Shown here: positions 40,566 to 51,700 of the stretch, in pieces
Layout of the letters: each line of letters begins with the position of its first letter
How positions within the stretch are numbered: the stretch's first letter is position 1
Source: Rachicladosporium sp. CCFEE 5018
Taxonomy: Eukaryota > Ascomycota > Dothideomycetes > Cladosporiales > Cladosporiaceae
Length of the DNA stretch: 64,000 nt
Assembly: GCA_002077045.2 (NCBI GenBank)
Contig: KZ111144.1
Location: 1,557,244 to 1,621,243, forward strand
Direction of reading: 5' to 3'
Program-made: the position numbers and the translations under genes
The notes under the pieces: generated by a model
Told to the model about the DNA's origin: nothing
The model's database searches: none
What the model saw: only the letters and a program-made list of their open reading frames with translations

Positions 40566-40812
40566 AGTGCAAATCTGCCACTGAGTCATCAGTCCTCCAG
40601 CTAGGCGCACACTAGCCCTTGCTTCGGTGATCGTGCCCCTCACAGTCGTGATCGGATTGGCGTTGGCGTCCATGCAGGGTCCCATCTGGGCTTGCCGCGT
40701 GTAATTTTGCTCGTGTAGCGGCGTGGAGAGAGACTGACATTCGTATGCTGTCTCCCCATGGACCTATCGGGTATCGAGAGTCAAGATGACCTTGGGAGTG
40801 CATCGCACTCGT

Positions 40813-41239
40813 TCAGAAGATGTCGCTATCGTCCAAGGGATCGTGCTCACTCGCTTGTGTCTTCGCCCTGTCCCTATTGCCCGACTTCCCGTGGAACGTA
40901 TCGTCCAGGCCTTCGCCATTGCCAAGCTGGATGAAAGCATCACTTTCCTCAGATACATCAGCATGCGAAGCTACACTCCTCGTCTGCATCCCCCGGTACT
41001 GTCCGAAAGTGTAGTCCAGCTCGACAGTAATGCCATCTGCATCAGCGGCTACTTCGACTTGCTCGGTACATGACTGCTGGGACGCGGACTTCCGGCCTGT
41101 GAGAGCTTCGATTAGGGAGTCATCTTCGTCCGAGTCACCATTAGCGCCGTCAGCCGGGGTGTGATTGGCACCTGTGTCGGAGACGTTTGAGCCGGAGAGG
41201 ACTGGCCGTTTCATCGGCTTCCGGCCATGTGGGTAGATC
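40813..41239 (-). CDS. 3' fragment of an unrecognised gene, cut by the assembly gap
   Basis: The minus-strand frame enters from the gap and reads IYPHGRKPMKRPVLSG, then GDSDEDDSLIEALTGRKSAS, a beta-like stretch DGITVELDYTFGQYRGMQ, and an acidic end DPLDDSDIF before the stop at 40813. I do not recognise it. It reads like the disordered, acidic C-terminus of a nuclear or regulatory protein. The ATG at 41214 may be internal. Whether it is truly linked to the sequence right of the gap is uncertain. Confidence 0.4.
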
Positions 41240-41339
41240 NNNNNNNNNNNNNNNNNNNNNNNNNNNNNNNNNNNNNNNNNNNNNNNNNNNNNNNNNNNNN
41301 NNNNNNNNNNNNNNNNNNNNNNNNNNNNNNNNNNNNNNN
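41240..41339. other. Assembly gap of exactly 100 N
   Basis: One hundred consecutive N. The base after it corresponds exactly to base 372 of the window, inside the CPS1/DIP2-like gene. The round size is the convention for a scaffold join of unknown length. Confidence 0.99.
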
Positions 41340-43362
41340 AAGACTGTTAGCCAGCACTTGAAGCAGTCAGCTTTGATACTCAAAGTCAGCCTGCCTCCGA
41401 CATACAATACTACGAAACCTCCGAAGCAGTCCCACGGCTGTCGCGACCTGGGTCTCACGATCCGACCAGGCTGGATTCAGCCCGGCTACCCGGTCATTAT
41501 CTGGACCTACTGGACACCTGATCAGCGCCGCATCGCCGTCCAGCTCGGGCACAATACCATCATGGCTTTGTGCAAAGTCCAGAAAGAGACCTGCCAGATG
41601 ACCTCCACGCGACCGGTATTGGGCTGCGTCCGCAGCACTATGGGTCTAGGGTTCCTACACACCTGCATGATGGGCATCTTCCTCGCCGCACCCACCTACC
41701 TCGTCTCGCCAGTAGACTTCGCCGGCAATCCAAACATCCTCTTCCAGACATTATCACGCTACAAAGTCAAAGACACCTACGCCACAGCGCAGATGCTCGA
41801 CCATGCCATCGCACACACGCAAGGCAAGACAAGCAGCATGCAAGAGCTCAAGAACCTCATGATCGCCACTGACCAGCGGCCCCGAATGGACGTCTACTCC
41901 AAAGTCCGCCTCGCCTTTGCTCAAGCAGGTCTAGACCGCACAGCCATAAACACAATCTACTCCCACGCCTTGAACCCAATGGTCGCGAGCCGAAGCTACA
42001 TGTGCATCGAGCCCATCGAACTCTACCTCGATCCCTCAGCGCTGCGGAGAGGTTTGATATTGCCAGTGGACCCGGACTCAGACCCCTTCGCGCTAAAGCT
42101 GCAAGACTCAGGCATGGTGCCCGTAAGCACGCAGATCAGCATCGTAAACCCCGAAACCAACACCCTCTGCCTCGTCGGCGAGTATGGTGAGATCTGGGTG
42201 CAGTCCGAAGCCAACGCGCACGCGTTCTACGGCAGCAAAGACGCCTTTGACGCCGAGCGCTTCAATGGCCGGACCGTAGACGGCGACCCGGGCGTGAGGT
42301 ATGTGAGGACTGGCGATCTGGGATTTCTGCATAATGTCAGTAGGCCTATTGGGCCTGCGGGTAATATGGTGGAGATGCAGGTTCTGTTTGTGCTGGGTGG
42401 GATTGGGGAGACGTTTGAGGTGAACGGGCTGCAGCATTTTCCTGTGGATGTGGAGGGGAGTGTGGAGAGGTGTCATCGGGCGATTGTGCGAGGGGGATGG
42501 TACGTTGATTCCCTGCCAATGATGCACTCGTACCAGAAGCTGACAATCTCGCAGCGCTATCTTCCAAGCCGGCACCCTCCTCGTGCTCATCGCAGAAGTC
42601 CGCACACGCGCTTTCCTCGCCTCTCTCGTCCCCGTCATAGTCAACAGCGTACTGAACGAACACCAACTAGTCCTCGACATCGTCGCCTTCGTAGCGCTCG
42701 GCGATTTTCCTCGCTCGCGATTGGGTGAGAAACAGCGAGGCAAGATCCTCGCTTCGTGGGTAAGCCGTAAAATGCGCACGATAGCGCAATTCAGCATTCG
42801 AGACCCTGACGGGACTGCGATTCCTATGCCCGAGGACGTAAGGCGTGGCAGCGCAGCAGGGACGATGGGCGCGATAGGCGGGTCAAGTCTGCGGCACGCT
42901 GAGAGCTTGGCTGAAGAGCCTGGGCTGGAAGATCAGGGCTTACGACTCGATACGCATGATCCTTACGCGCCTTCGACTTACGACCGCACCGACGAGCTCC
43001 GCACACCTACGAATGAAACTCCACGGCCTCTGCAACTCAATACAACGCTCGAGTACTCGCCCATCGACAACCCTAGTACGCTCAACTCCGACTCCCCTGT
43101 GCTTGGCCGGTTTCCACATCACACAGTAGGAGGTGGAAGCGTAGAGGAGAGCCCGGTAGATGATCTGAGTGCTTTCGACTTCCACCCTGGGTTCCAGGCG
43201 GCTGGCGGCGGGGGTTATGAGTCGCCCGTGGACGTGCAGGGTGGGTTTGGAGGCGGTGGTGGGGGAGGATTGAGAGTGGCGAATCGAGCCAGTAGTGACG
43301 ATGACGATGACGATTGGGGAGCAGACGCGTTGAGAGGGATGAAGTTAGGTGAGGGACGATAG
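41340..43362 (+). CDS. CPS1/DIP2-like AMP-binding protein, copy B, 5' end in the gap
   Basis: Corresponds to 372-2394 at a constant offset of 40968, with no length difference. Exons 41340-42499 and 42555-43362, intron 42500-42554 (55 bp). Frame intact throughout. Bases 41340-41809 are identical to copy A; then 41970-42290 differs at about 10% of sites, mostly third positions; then the copies become near-identical again through the intron. Protein changes are few (a Ser/Asn after ETFEV, Leu/Pro near the exon junction, some in the Ser/Pro-rich region). Function as for copy A. A frame that appears to run from the left side of the gap into this gene is an artefact of N translation. Confidence 0.85.
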
Positions 43363-43538
43363 CGAGCGGGCTGTATGTGACGGAGGCGAATTATATAGTG
43401 TCTATGTCACGTACGAGAAGCACGCGTACGCGCAGAGCTCGAAATGCATCGTGTTGTCCATGCCTCCCGATTTCCATCTCCCTATCACATCAGGGCTCTC
43501 GTCGGAAGAGGTGCGCTAGCCTTCGCCCTTCTCCCATT

Positions 43539-44842
43539 TCAAAATCGGTCCCACCCAGCATCAAATGCCTTCCACGTGTCCTCTCCAACGCGCCACCCAG
43601 TCTCACTTCCAACATCACTGGCGTACTGGAAGTGGATCCCACCGAAGATCCTGCTGTTGCCGTTGTCTTTGACAGCTTGCCTTAGGCTCGTGATCCGCCT
43701 CGTGATCACCTTCCCAATAGCGGTCACATTACTACTGTGTTGCACATCACCTTCATCCCCTCCAATCCACAAAGTCAGCACCGCTCCTGCTGCGCCTCCA
43801 AACGTGGCGTGCGTGCTCAAGTAGTCCTGATGATTCGGCGTTGGATTCAAGAGGGGAGCCCAGGTGTAGTCGGTGAGAGTGGTGTTTGAGTAAAGGTAGG
43901 GGGACACGTTGTAGCGGAGCGCTGTGATGGGCCGCCAGGAGTTGTAGGTGTACTTTGTGTCCCAGGACGCTATGGCAGCGTTTGCGAGGGCGTAGTTCAG
44001 GATTGCGTAGAAGCGGGCGGAGGCTGTGACGTTTGTGGCGAGAGAGCTGCCGATGATGCCGTTGGCGAGACGATTCCAGCCGCTGTGGGGAAGGTCAGGA
44101 AGTGAGTGAGACAGCTAATGGGGAACAGGTCTTACATTGGGCTGCTCTCTGTCCAGTACCAAGCAGTATCCGTGTCGTACACAGTTCGATAACTCGAGTC
44201 ATTGCGGCCTTGCTGGTAGACTTGATTCAAGTACCCCTCAAACTCTGGCGAGCTTGGCGCTGGTGGTGGCGGAGCGCGGTAGCGTTTTACGTTCCCCAGC
44301 CCGCCAAAGAGACGAAGATACTGCGCTTGCGGGGTGTCAGGGATGGTCGGTCCACCAGGACGTGCTTGGTAGCGTCCCGGCGAGTTCGGCTGCCGCGCAT
44401 ATGGGACATATCGGTTGATGCTATCGTCACTCCGTGCAGCGGTGACCTTTATTGCTGCAGCTTCGCCGATAGCCCGAGCACGAGCATTCTCCGATGAGTT
44501 CGCCGGGATGCCGATGGGCGTGAAGACCGCAGCAAAGGCAGCGTCGATCGTAGGGTACAGTCTTGTGCCGTGGAACGTCCACACCAGACTATCGTGGGCA
44601 GCGTACGAGACCGCGAGCTGCTGAAAAGCTAGCGAGCCGTGAGAACTGTCTAGCGCAGCTTTGTAGACGGTTCCTTGAACAACCGCATTAAACCAACCCG
44701 ATGGGGGCGACGCGAGGCCGTTGACTACGGTCCCATTAGCAAAAAGCGAGGCTTGGTCAACCCAGTATTGCACGATGTCGTAAGGGTATGTAGCCTGCCC
44801 CAGCACTGCGCCAGAGACAACAAGAAAACCTGCGAGCTTCAT
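43539..44842 (-). CDS. Secreted vanadium-haloperoxidase/PAP2-like protein, copy B, intact
   Basis: 416-residue protein, exons 44136-44842 and 43539-44082, intron 53 bp (GTAAGA..CACAG). A signal peptide is likely (MKLAGFLVVSGAVLGQATYP), so it is secreted or vacuolar. The C-terminal half carries the vanadate/phosphate-binding residues of the superfamily: K279..R286-P287 (KYTYNSWRP), H327 in STHATFGGAAG (classical SGH is here STH) and R380..H386 in SRIFGGIHF, whose His would coordinate vanadium. Several N-x-S/T sites fit extracellular glycosylation. Members oxidise halides with H2O2 or act as acid phosphatases; which one cannot be told. The other copy in the window (2571-3874) is a pseudogene, so this is the only functional one seen. 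Confidence 0.85.
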
Positions 44843-45587
44843 ATCTGTGGACTGAACCTCTGCTTACCTCGTGCTGGAGCTCCGGCGGCCCGCCATGCTA
44901 ACCATCTTATACCAAGCCAAACACTATTGCGTGACTGCCAACGCGATGCTCGCACGCTATGACACCATGATCGCCAGGCACGGCTACTGTGCAACTATGG
45001 AGCTCTTTGCATGGCATCGATCGGCATCGTGGGAGATACTGCATGCGGCCGTGCGCGCGACAGAAGGAGCGGGCCACTCGAGAAGTCGACGCGATCAATC
45101 CGCTAGTATATACTACACTGCATCTACGAGTTGCAGTCAGCGCTACCTCTGAGAGCTCCCACAGAACAGAACGCTCCCACTGACAATGTACGCTTTAATG
45201 TACCATTGCAACGCTGCATATGTTACCAGTTTCATCCGCAGTGAATCGCTGAGCGGTTCGCTTGTTTTATTACCAGTGTGGCGTCCTGAGTTGAGTGATG
45301 CACGAGGTCAGAGATGCAGTCGTGCGTAGCCAAGCGACATAATCGATTGCGTGCCCGCTGCCAAGCATGACGAATGGCAGCAGCGATGCATCTTCGCCAT
45401 CTGTATGTCTGTTTGAGGTTGGCTGTGAGACGAAGCTGAGAAATCGACAAGAGGGAAAGATGCAGCGCGAAGCGCTCGTCGCGGAAAAGACGAAGCAATC
45501 GGGAAAACAGCAGAATTCAATCCGACCTGCGATGCAGCACGTGACCGTGGCGCCCGTCAGACCAACATTGCCCATACCCTCTAAGAC
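44843..45587. other. Intergenic, haloperoxidase promoter, copy B
   Basis: 745 bp, 284 bp longer than the matching interval of copy A. The first ~200 bp next to the haloperoxidase start are recognisably homologous; the middle part (about 45100-45580) has no clear counterpart. No gene recognised. Confidence 0.45.
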
Positions 45588-46842
45588 TCACGTGTACTTC
45601 TCCACAGCAGCCTTGACAACACCCCCGAACGTCACATCCCCCGCCTCAAGCCCAATAACCCCATTGCCAACCTTCCACCTCCCCTCTCCCTCAACAAAAT
45701 TCGACCCATATCCCGGCAGCAGAAACCCAGCTGCAACGAGCTGAAGAGCGGCCATGATATCCTGCTCAGCGTCCCACTTCGCCCTAGCTTGCGCGATCAG
45801 CTGCTCATGATCTACATGCGTGATGGTGTACTTCACGCCTTGCAGTTTCTCCAATTCGGCAACGATCCCTGCTTGGGAGGCCTCGAAGTTCCGGATTGGT
45901 ACGACTTTGTTCGCTGTCTCGGCGGGGTGCTTCAGGATATGGCGGATGCCGTCGGCGGCCGTGGGAAGTGTTGTGAAGGTCAGCTTGTGGCTGCCTTGGG
46001 CCCAGTATTTGACGGTGTGATGCGCGATGTCTATGCCGATGAATGCGAGGGATGGATCAAGCGCCCTGAATCACGTCAGCTTGGGAGCGGCGCTCGGGGG
46101 TACCTCTACTCTAGCGAAAGACTGAAAGCTTCTTGTGCTTCTTTGGAATGTGCCACTACAGTGAAGTTCCGTTCGAAATGTCAAGGAGAAGCACTCTCCG
46201 TGACCGACCGACGCCGTCTCTCACCGATGTCATCTGAGCATCTCCGGGGGCTCGCGGCGCGACGGATAGTAGCACTAGAAACCTCCAGGGTTCTGCGAGA
46301 GTGGGGGAAGGATATTCTCACCAGTCCAGCCACATGCCCGTGGGCACCGCAGTCCAGCTGAGTCCGCTACTCTCCTTCGAGCGCAGATAGTCAACCATCC
46401 CGCCCTTCATGTCGAAAATGGGACAAAGCTTGCGAGCCGCAGGATTGGTGTTATCAAGTCCTGATTCGCTCGGAAAGAAGCGCTTCACACCCGCCTCGAT
46501 CGCTGCGTCGATCATGATCCTCTCCTTGGGCTTACCCGCCGCGCCAATGGCCGAGATCACGACGTCCTGGCCACGGAAGGCGGAGACGTAGTCTGCGTGA
46601 GAGGCATCCCCGGAAGGTATTGAGATTACGGACGTATTTGGCGGGTAACTTGCGTCGCTCCTTCGTGACAGGACGGAAACGGTGAAGCAGGGGTCAGCGG
46701 CAAGGGTACGAGCGATGTGGTTGCCGATATTGGTGCCGCCAGCCTACAGGTAACGTCAGCGACTCGAGTGGTGTGGCAGGGGGTGACTACTGTGGACACT
46801 GACTCCTACGATAAGCACCTTGCGAAGTTCGTTACTCGGCAT
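45588..46842 (-). CDS. NmrA-like / isoflavone-reductase-like protein, copy B, with enlarged intron
   Basis: 310-residue Rossmann protein orthologous to 4336-5381. Exons 46810-46842, 46322-46743, 45588-46065; introns 46744-46809 (66 bp) and 46066-46321 (256 bp). The second intron keeps its position (TG|G before ALDPSLAFIGI) but is 206 bp longer than in copy A. Donor GTGAGA and the acceptor with a CTGAC branch (GCTGACGTGATTCAG) are intact. The dinucleotide-binding loop, VVISAIGAAGKP and FFPSESG segments are conserved; the C-terminal 90 residues differ more (KVGNGVIGLEAGDVTF against the shorter copy A version). Function as for copy A, substrate unknown. Confidence 0.85.
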
Positions 46843-47526
46843 GTCGCTCGAGTGTTCAAAGAAGTGTCGATCGAGCGATGGAGGGCGAAATGATTTTCCG
46901 TGTATCAAACGGGTGGAAAAGGAAATCTGAGAGTAAACCTACCTCAACAACGCGGACGCCCTCATATAAGGGCAAAATTGCTTCTTGAGCGTCTTGTACA
47001 CAAGGCGGTAGTCGCTCACAAATCAGTGATGCCCCGTAGAATGCTTGATCCCATCCGAGCCGGATGTGGGGTGGGGGATAGGTGCGAGCATCTGTTAGTC
47101 ACTCAAGTATATCTTAGTCACCGCAGCATTGCCGTAAGCGTGCTGTCCGCCGAAGCGCCGCATTCGACCCGCAGCATGCTTCCCTTCATGGATGACGACG
47201 AAGGTCCTGAAGTATATCTATGTTTGCTAAGTTTGCGGCCAAAGGCCAAGACGATCAGTGATCCTAACGAATTTGCCAAGCCCAGGCTTACACTTAGCGA
47301 GTCCGTTTCAGCAAGCAGACCAGGATCAGCATCGAAACAAACTGCATCTGACAATGAACTGTAATCATCGATGCTGCTCCCGGAGAGGTTATTGGATTCC
47401 TCCCGCGAAGTACGATCACCAAACGCCGTCATTGAGTGCTGTGTTGGCTATGAGTCGGGCAAACCTCGACGTCTCTTCGTAAGCACAGGATCGGTCCGAC
47501 GGAGTAGCCAGACCATAAGACGACCA
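46843..47526. other. Intergenic, copy B counterpart of 5382-6050
   Basis: 684 bp, homologous along its length to copy A with small indels. A minus-strand open frame of 104 codons (47118-47432) is broken in copy A by indels and is not supported as a gene. Nothing else seen. Confidence 0.45.
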
Positions 47527-48391
47527 TCATTTGATTCGCAGTCTTCCTTTGCGGCGTTTCAGCCCTTGGGTGTGACGATCGGAAGCCCCGGCTTCGTAGG
47601 CTCTATCTTTTGTTAGCTACAGCTCACTCAGATATCGCGGTTGACTCACCTTGCCCCATACCCTCGAACGCTTGCTCAACCTCATCATCATTCCGCAAGT
47701 CGGCCCCCTCATCATCGTCCGCTCCAGAGTCCTGTTGCGTGGGCTTTACAGGCGGGACGGCGTCCTTGACGATTTCATGGTCCGAAATGGGCAGACTGCG
47801 TGTTACAGGCCTCGGCACTCGCTTCAGCACATACTCCTCCTTCGTGCTCGCTGCCCAGTCCATCTTGAAGGAGGGATCCAGCCCCAGCACTTCGCCACCG
47901 CCTCCGAGGTGATACCTGGGTACCTTCCACTTCGAAATGCCGCCATACTTGACGTTGTCGGGATCACCTTTAGTATCGATGACGAAGAAGTCGACTAGAT
48001 CCTGGGTTGGTGGACTTGGGTTGCGGTTGCGCTGCTTGGGCGGCACGTACCGGTCGACGGCAGCGCCGTGGTGATTGCGACGTGGAGAAGCCTCTCTCCT
48101 CGGTGATACTTTCACCGGACTACGCGAGCGAGAGCGAGTTACACGATAGCCAAAAACGCTGGGATTGGGGCGATCTTGTCGAACGCGCTCGTCTCTGTAA
48201 TGGGTAGATCGACTCGTAGGCTTGCAGGAAGCTTGTTTGACACGAGATTTGTGCCGCCTCGAACTCTCGCTATGATCTCGGTCGTTACGTGGTTGCGATC
48301 TGTCTGGCTCTAGCTCGTTGTGTGCTCGTTTCTTGGAGGTAAAGGTAGAGAACTTTGGTGTCTGGCGACGGTCATCATCGCGGTCTGGCAT
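47527..48391 (-). CDS. Short RS-rich NRDE-2-N-terminus-like protein, copy B
   Basis: Same exon lengths as copy A: exon 1 47650-48391 (742 nt), intron 47607-47649 (43 bp), exon 2 47527-47606 (80 nt), giving 273 residues. The VIDTKGDPDN..VPRYHLGGGGEVLG core is unchanged, while the acidic part varies (VPRPVTRSLPIS, DDDEGADLRND). Preservation of the short form, including intron and stop position, in both copies argues that the 273-residue product is the real gene rather than a truncated fragment. See copy A for the family argument and its limits. Confidence 0.6.
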
Positions 48392-48704
48392 GGTGTTGAT
48401 GCGCCTGTACTTGGTGGCGCACGGATAAGGGATATGTGTGACAGTGCTCGAACATCATGATGGAGCGCGCTTCTCTGTCGAAATGTTCAAAGAGCTAAGT
48501 GAAGCGAATGTACATGTCTTCAATCTTGTTGGTGGCGCGCCTGGAGTTGCCTGAGGCTCACAGATGTCGGCGGAATTACTCCCGCACTTTCATTGATCTC
48601 GATAACTTTTTTGGACGAAGATGTGAGATCGTCCTGCGGCGGCAGCTATGGCCTTTATGACATATTCCTCGCAAGTCGCATAGGCGACTCTGCACCTAGC
48701 TAGC
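48392..48704. promoter_or_regulatory. Shared divergent promoter, NRDE-2-like gene and UTP10, copy B
   Basis: 313 bp between divergent start codons, closely matching 6916-7225, including the ATAACTTTTTTGGAC run and the 40 bp directly before the UTP10 ATG. Confidence 0.55.
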
Positions 48705-51700
48705 ATGGCGACTACATTACAGCGCCAGCTCGCAGCGATCAGCGCGAAGTCGACAAACCAACTCAATCTCAAGGCTCAGAAGCAGCGCCATTCCAGATCG
48801 CTCATATTCGAACCGCATGAGGCTGCCAAACAAAGCTTCGATACTCTCTACCAGATCTGCGCCGATGGCTTCGACGACCTCTGCCAGCTCGACGCTCGTT
48901 TCCGTCCCTTCGCCAAGACTCTGTTCGCCCCGAGCAGCGTGGAGGAGGAGAGGGAGCACCTGACGCAGGCGGACAACGATCAGCTCAACATTGTGGTCGA
49001 ACAATTCCTTGCCCTTGTGTGTGCGAGACTCCTCTTGCGGCCAGCGCAGAAGAGTGTGGAGTGGCTAGTCCGTAGATGGAGAGCACATGAGTACAATGCT
49101 TCGGCCCTGCTGTATGCGTTCCTACCATACCATACCCACGACCTTTTCCCGACTGTGCTGTCGATCGTCACGGACCAGCTCTCACCAGAGTGGAGCTTTC
49201 TGCGACCGTACAAAGCCGCCTTGCAATGTCCTCCACGGCACGCTATAGTAGCTGCGGCCATCAGCACCCCAGCGTTCACGACAGGGTTCAGCAAGTTCAT
49301 ACTTGACGCAGCTAAAAGAGGTCATTACTCGAGTGCAGTCATTGGATTTTGGGCCAGTCTTATGGCACAGGCGACCAATGGTATGTTGGACAGCTCGCAG
49401 TCCGGACGATCAGCTGTGCGCAAGCAGAGGATCGAAGACGTGCTCACCAGGATATTGCCGATTTTACAAGGAGCACTCTCGGTAGCTGGTGTAGACGAGC
49501 TGTACCTCGCTTCGTGCACGATCATAAGTCTCATCGCAACCAAAGCACACCTGGACGACAAAGTGCTGGACGCAATTATGGAGACATTGGCTACGACCTG
49601 GACACGTGCGACCTTCGAGGATGGAGTTCCCTGCCTCGCGCTGCTTGCCGAAGACAAAGTTGAGATGAGCACGCCGAAGGCTTTAGTGTCTGCTTTAGCA
49701 AGCAATGACCGCTCAGCCGATGTTCTACGACAAATTTCAGAACAGCATCGTGTGAGCCGACTGACGTTGCTTGTGGCTCTAGGCTACCTCAGATCTCCGG
49801 GTAAGAAGGCGTCACCTGCTATCGTTGCCGCAATGTGCAGATACGAAAGCCTCACACCAGGCGATCGCACAACGCTTCTGCAAGAGCTGCTTGCTCACGA
49901 GGCTGGCGGTTCTCAGCCTGGTAGCCCACGCGATGTTCGACGAGGGCTTTTGCTACAACTAGGTGCCGATCGAGACTGGCTGGACGACATCAAGAGTGCG
50001 TTAAGCAAGGCCGGAGTTGATGCTATAGCATTGGGCTTCGAAGCCGATTCTTCTGAGCAAGTGCTCTCTATCCTACCCGCGCCACAGGCCGTCCAGCCTC
50101 CATTACCCGTCAAACAGCTTGGATTTGAGGAGATCATCAGCACTTTGCCTGCCACGGCCGTTTCTATCCTATCGTTTCTAGCACCCGAGCACGCAGCAGA
50201 TGCGCTGCCTTTGGTCAACGCGTTAGAAGCTGCTATTGGCGACAAAACCCACTTGCAACGCTTCTACGCACTGCCATCTCTTCACAAGACTCACTCTACA
50301 ACTCGCCCGGAATATCTGAGCTTTCTGGCTACCGCATGGTCGACATCCAAGATCTCTGCGGCGCGAGTGGAGGCGTTACAGGAAGCCACAAGGACGCTTG
50401 CAGCTGGGGATGTGGACACAAATTTTGATCACCAGAACCTCCTCCCTGCGGCTCTTGCGGCACTGATTGATGTTGCGAAGCCTGTCAGAATGGCCGCGGC
50501 TGCTTTGATGCAGCAGCTGTACCAGCAGTACGGCGGGAAGCTTGGCAAGACGCCACAGACCTTGACAGCTCTATGGTGGAAGACTGCCTTACCGGCAAGC
50601 GACGCTTCAATGTTCGCACTCAAGCAGCACGATATGTGGAAGTTCCTCTCTGTTGCCGTGGTTCCGCTACTCGAAGAGTGTGTACTCGATCCTGCTTTCA
50701 TCTCTCGGAGTTTGACGGAGCAGCTGAATGGTTCCACTCTCAAGATCTCACTGCGCACTGATCTATGTACCTTCCTCACCGCACATGCGTTCGCGACTGG
50801 CAACGTATCGATCCAGACGTTTCTACGACAGATACTGGCTCGTACGGGCAAGGCGGCAGGTCACGCGCGCACGAAGGTCGCAGTCGTGCATCTCAAGGCG
50901 ATCGCGAATAGCATAGCCAGCCCGAGTGATGTCGCCCTCTACAACAACCTCTTGCCTATACTCAGTCACCGCACTACAGAAGAGACTGATGTGCTACAGC
51001 AATTGCTCGTCAGCGGCGCCCAAACCCTAGCAGTTCCGGCGATCATGCACCTTAGGACACTCTTCAACGCCATCCAGCCACAAGCTCAATTTCTGCTCGC
51101 CAATGTATTGCTAGACCTCAGTGTCGACGGAAGTCCTGTCTCGTCCAGCAGAGAAACTTCAAAGCTTGCGCTCGAGACTCTGCGGGACGTGAGACTAGAA
51201 GGCGAAATTCTTGCACGCATGCTTGACAAGCTTCCATCTGCCGCAAGTCTCACCGAGTCCGAACGCCCATCAAAGAAGCGCAGAACTAGCAAGACGCTGT
51301 CGGAAACCGTGACTCCAGTCGACCCAGTGATACTCGCTGATGCTCTACGGCGAGTGACCACTGTATTGGAGCTCATCGAGTCAACCACAGCGGTCAAGAA
51401 CGCCAAGCTCTACCCACAGCTGCTTCAAGGTCTCTTCTACCAGCTCAGTGAGATGCACAGGTGGCGAGCAGTCGCCGACTCGGATCTCGTCTACATTCAG
51501 ACATTGCTACTCGGCAATCTACTCGCAGTCATCACTCCTTTCGATGCCAAGTCAGCAGCAGAGATCAATCGCTCGACGATCCGAGCGGATCTGATCGTCG
51601 AGGCACTTAGGGTCACCAATAGTCCACAGGTGCATAACACGGCGCTGTTGTTGATTAGCAAGCTGGCTACGATCGTGCCGGATTCTGTGCTGCACAGTGT

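Noticed and set aside
41187..42728. Open frame running from left of the gap through the Ns into the CPS1-like gene
   Set aside because: The N run is translated as unknown residues and the part left of the gap is antisense to another frame, so this is an artefact of the join.
47118..47432. 104-codon minus-strand ORF in the NRDE-2/NmrA intergenic region of copy B
   Set aside because: The matching sequence in copy A has indels that break the frame; probably non-coding.
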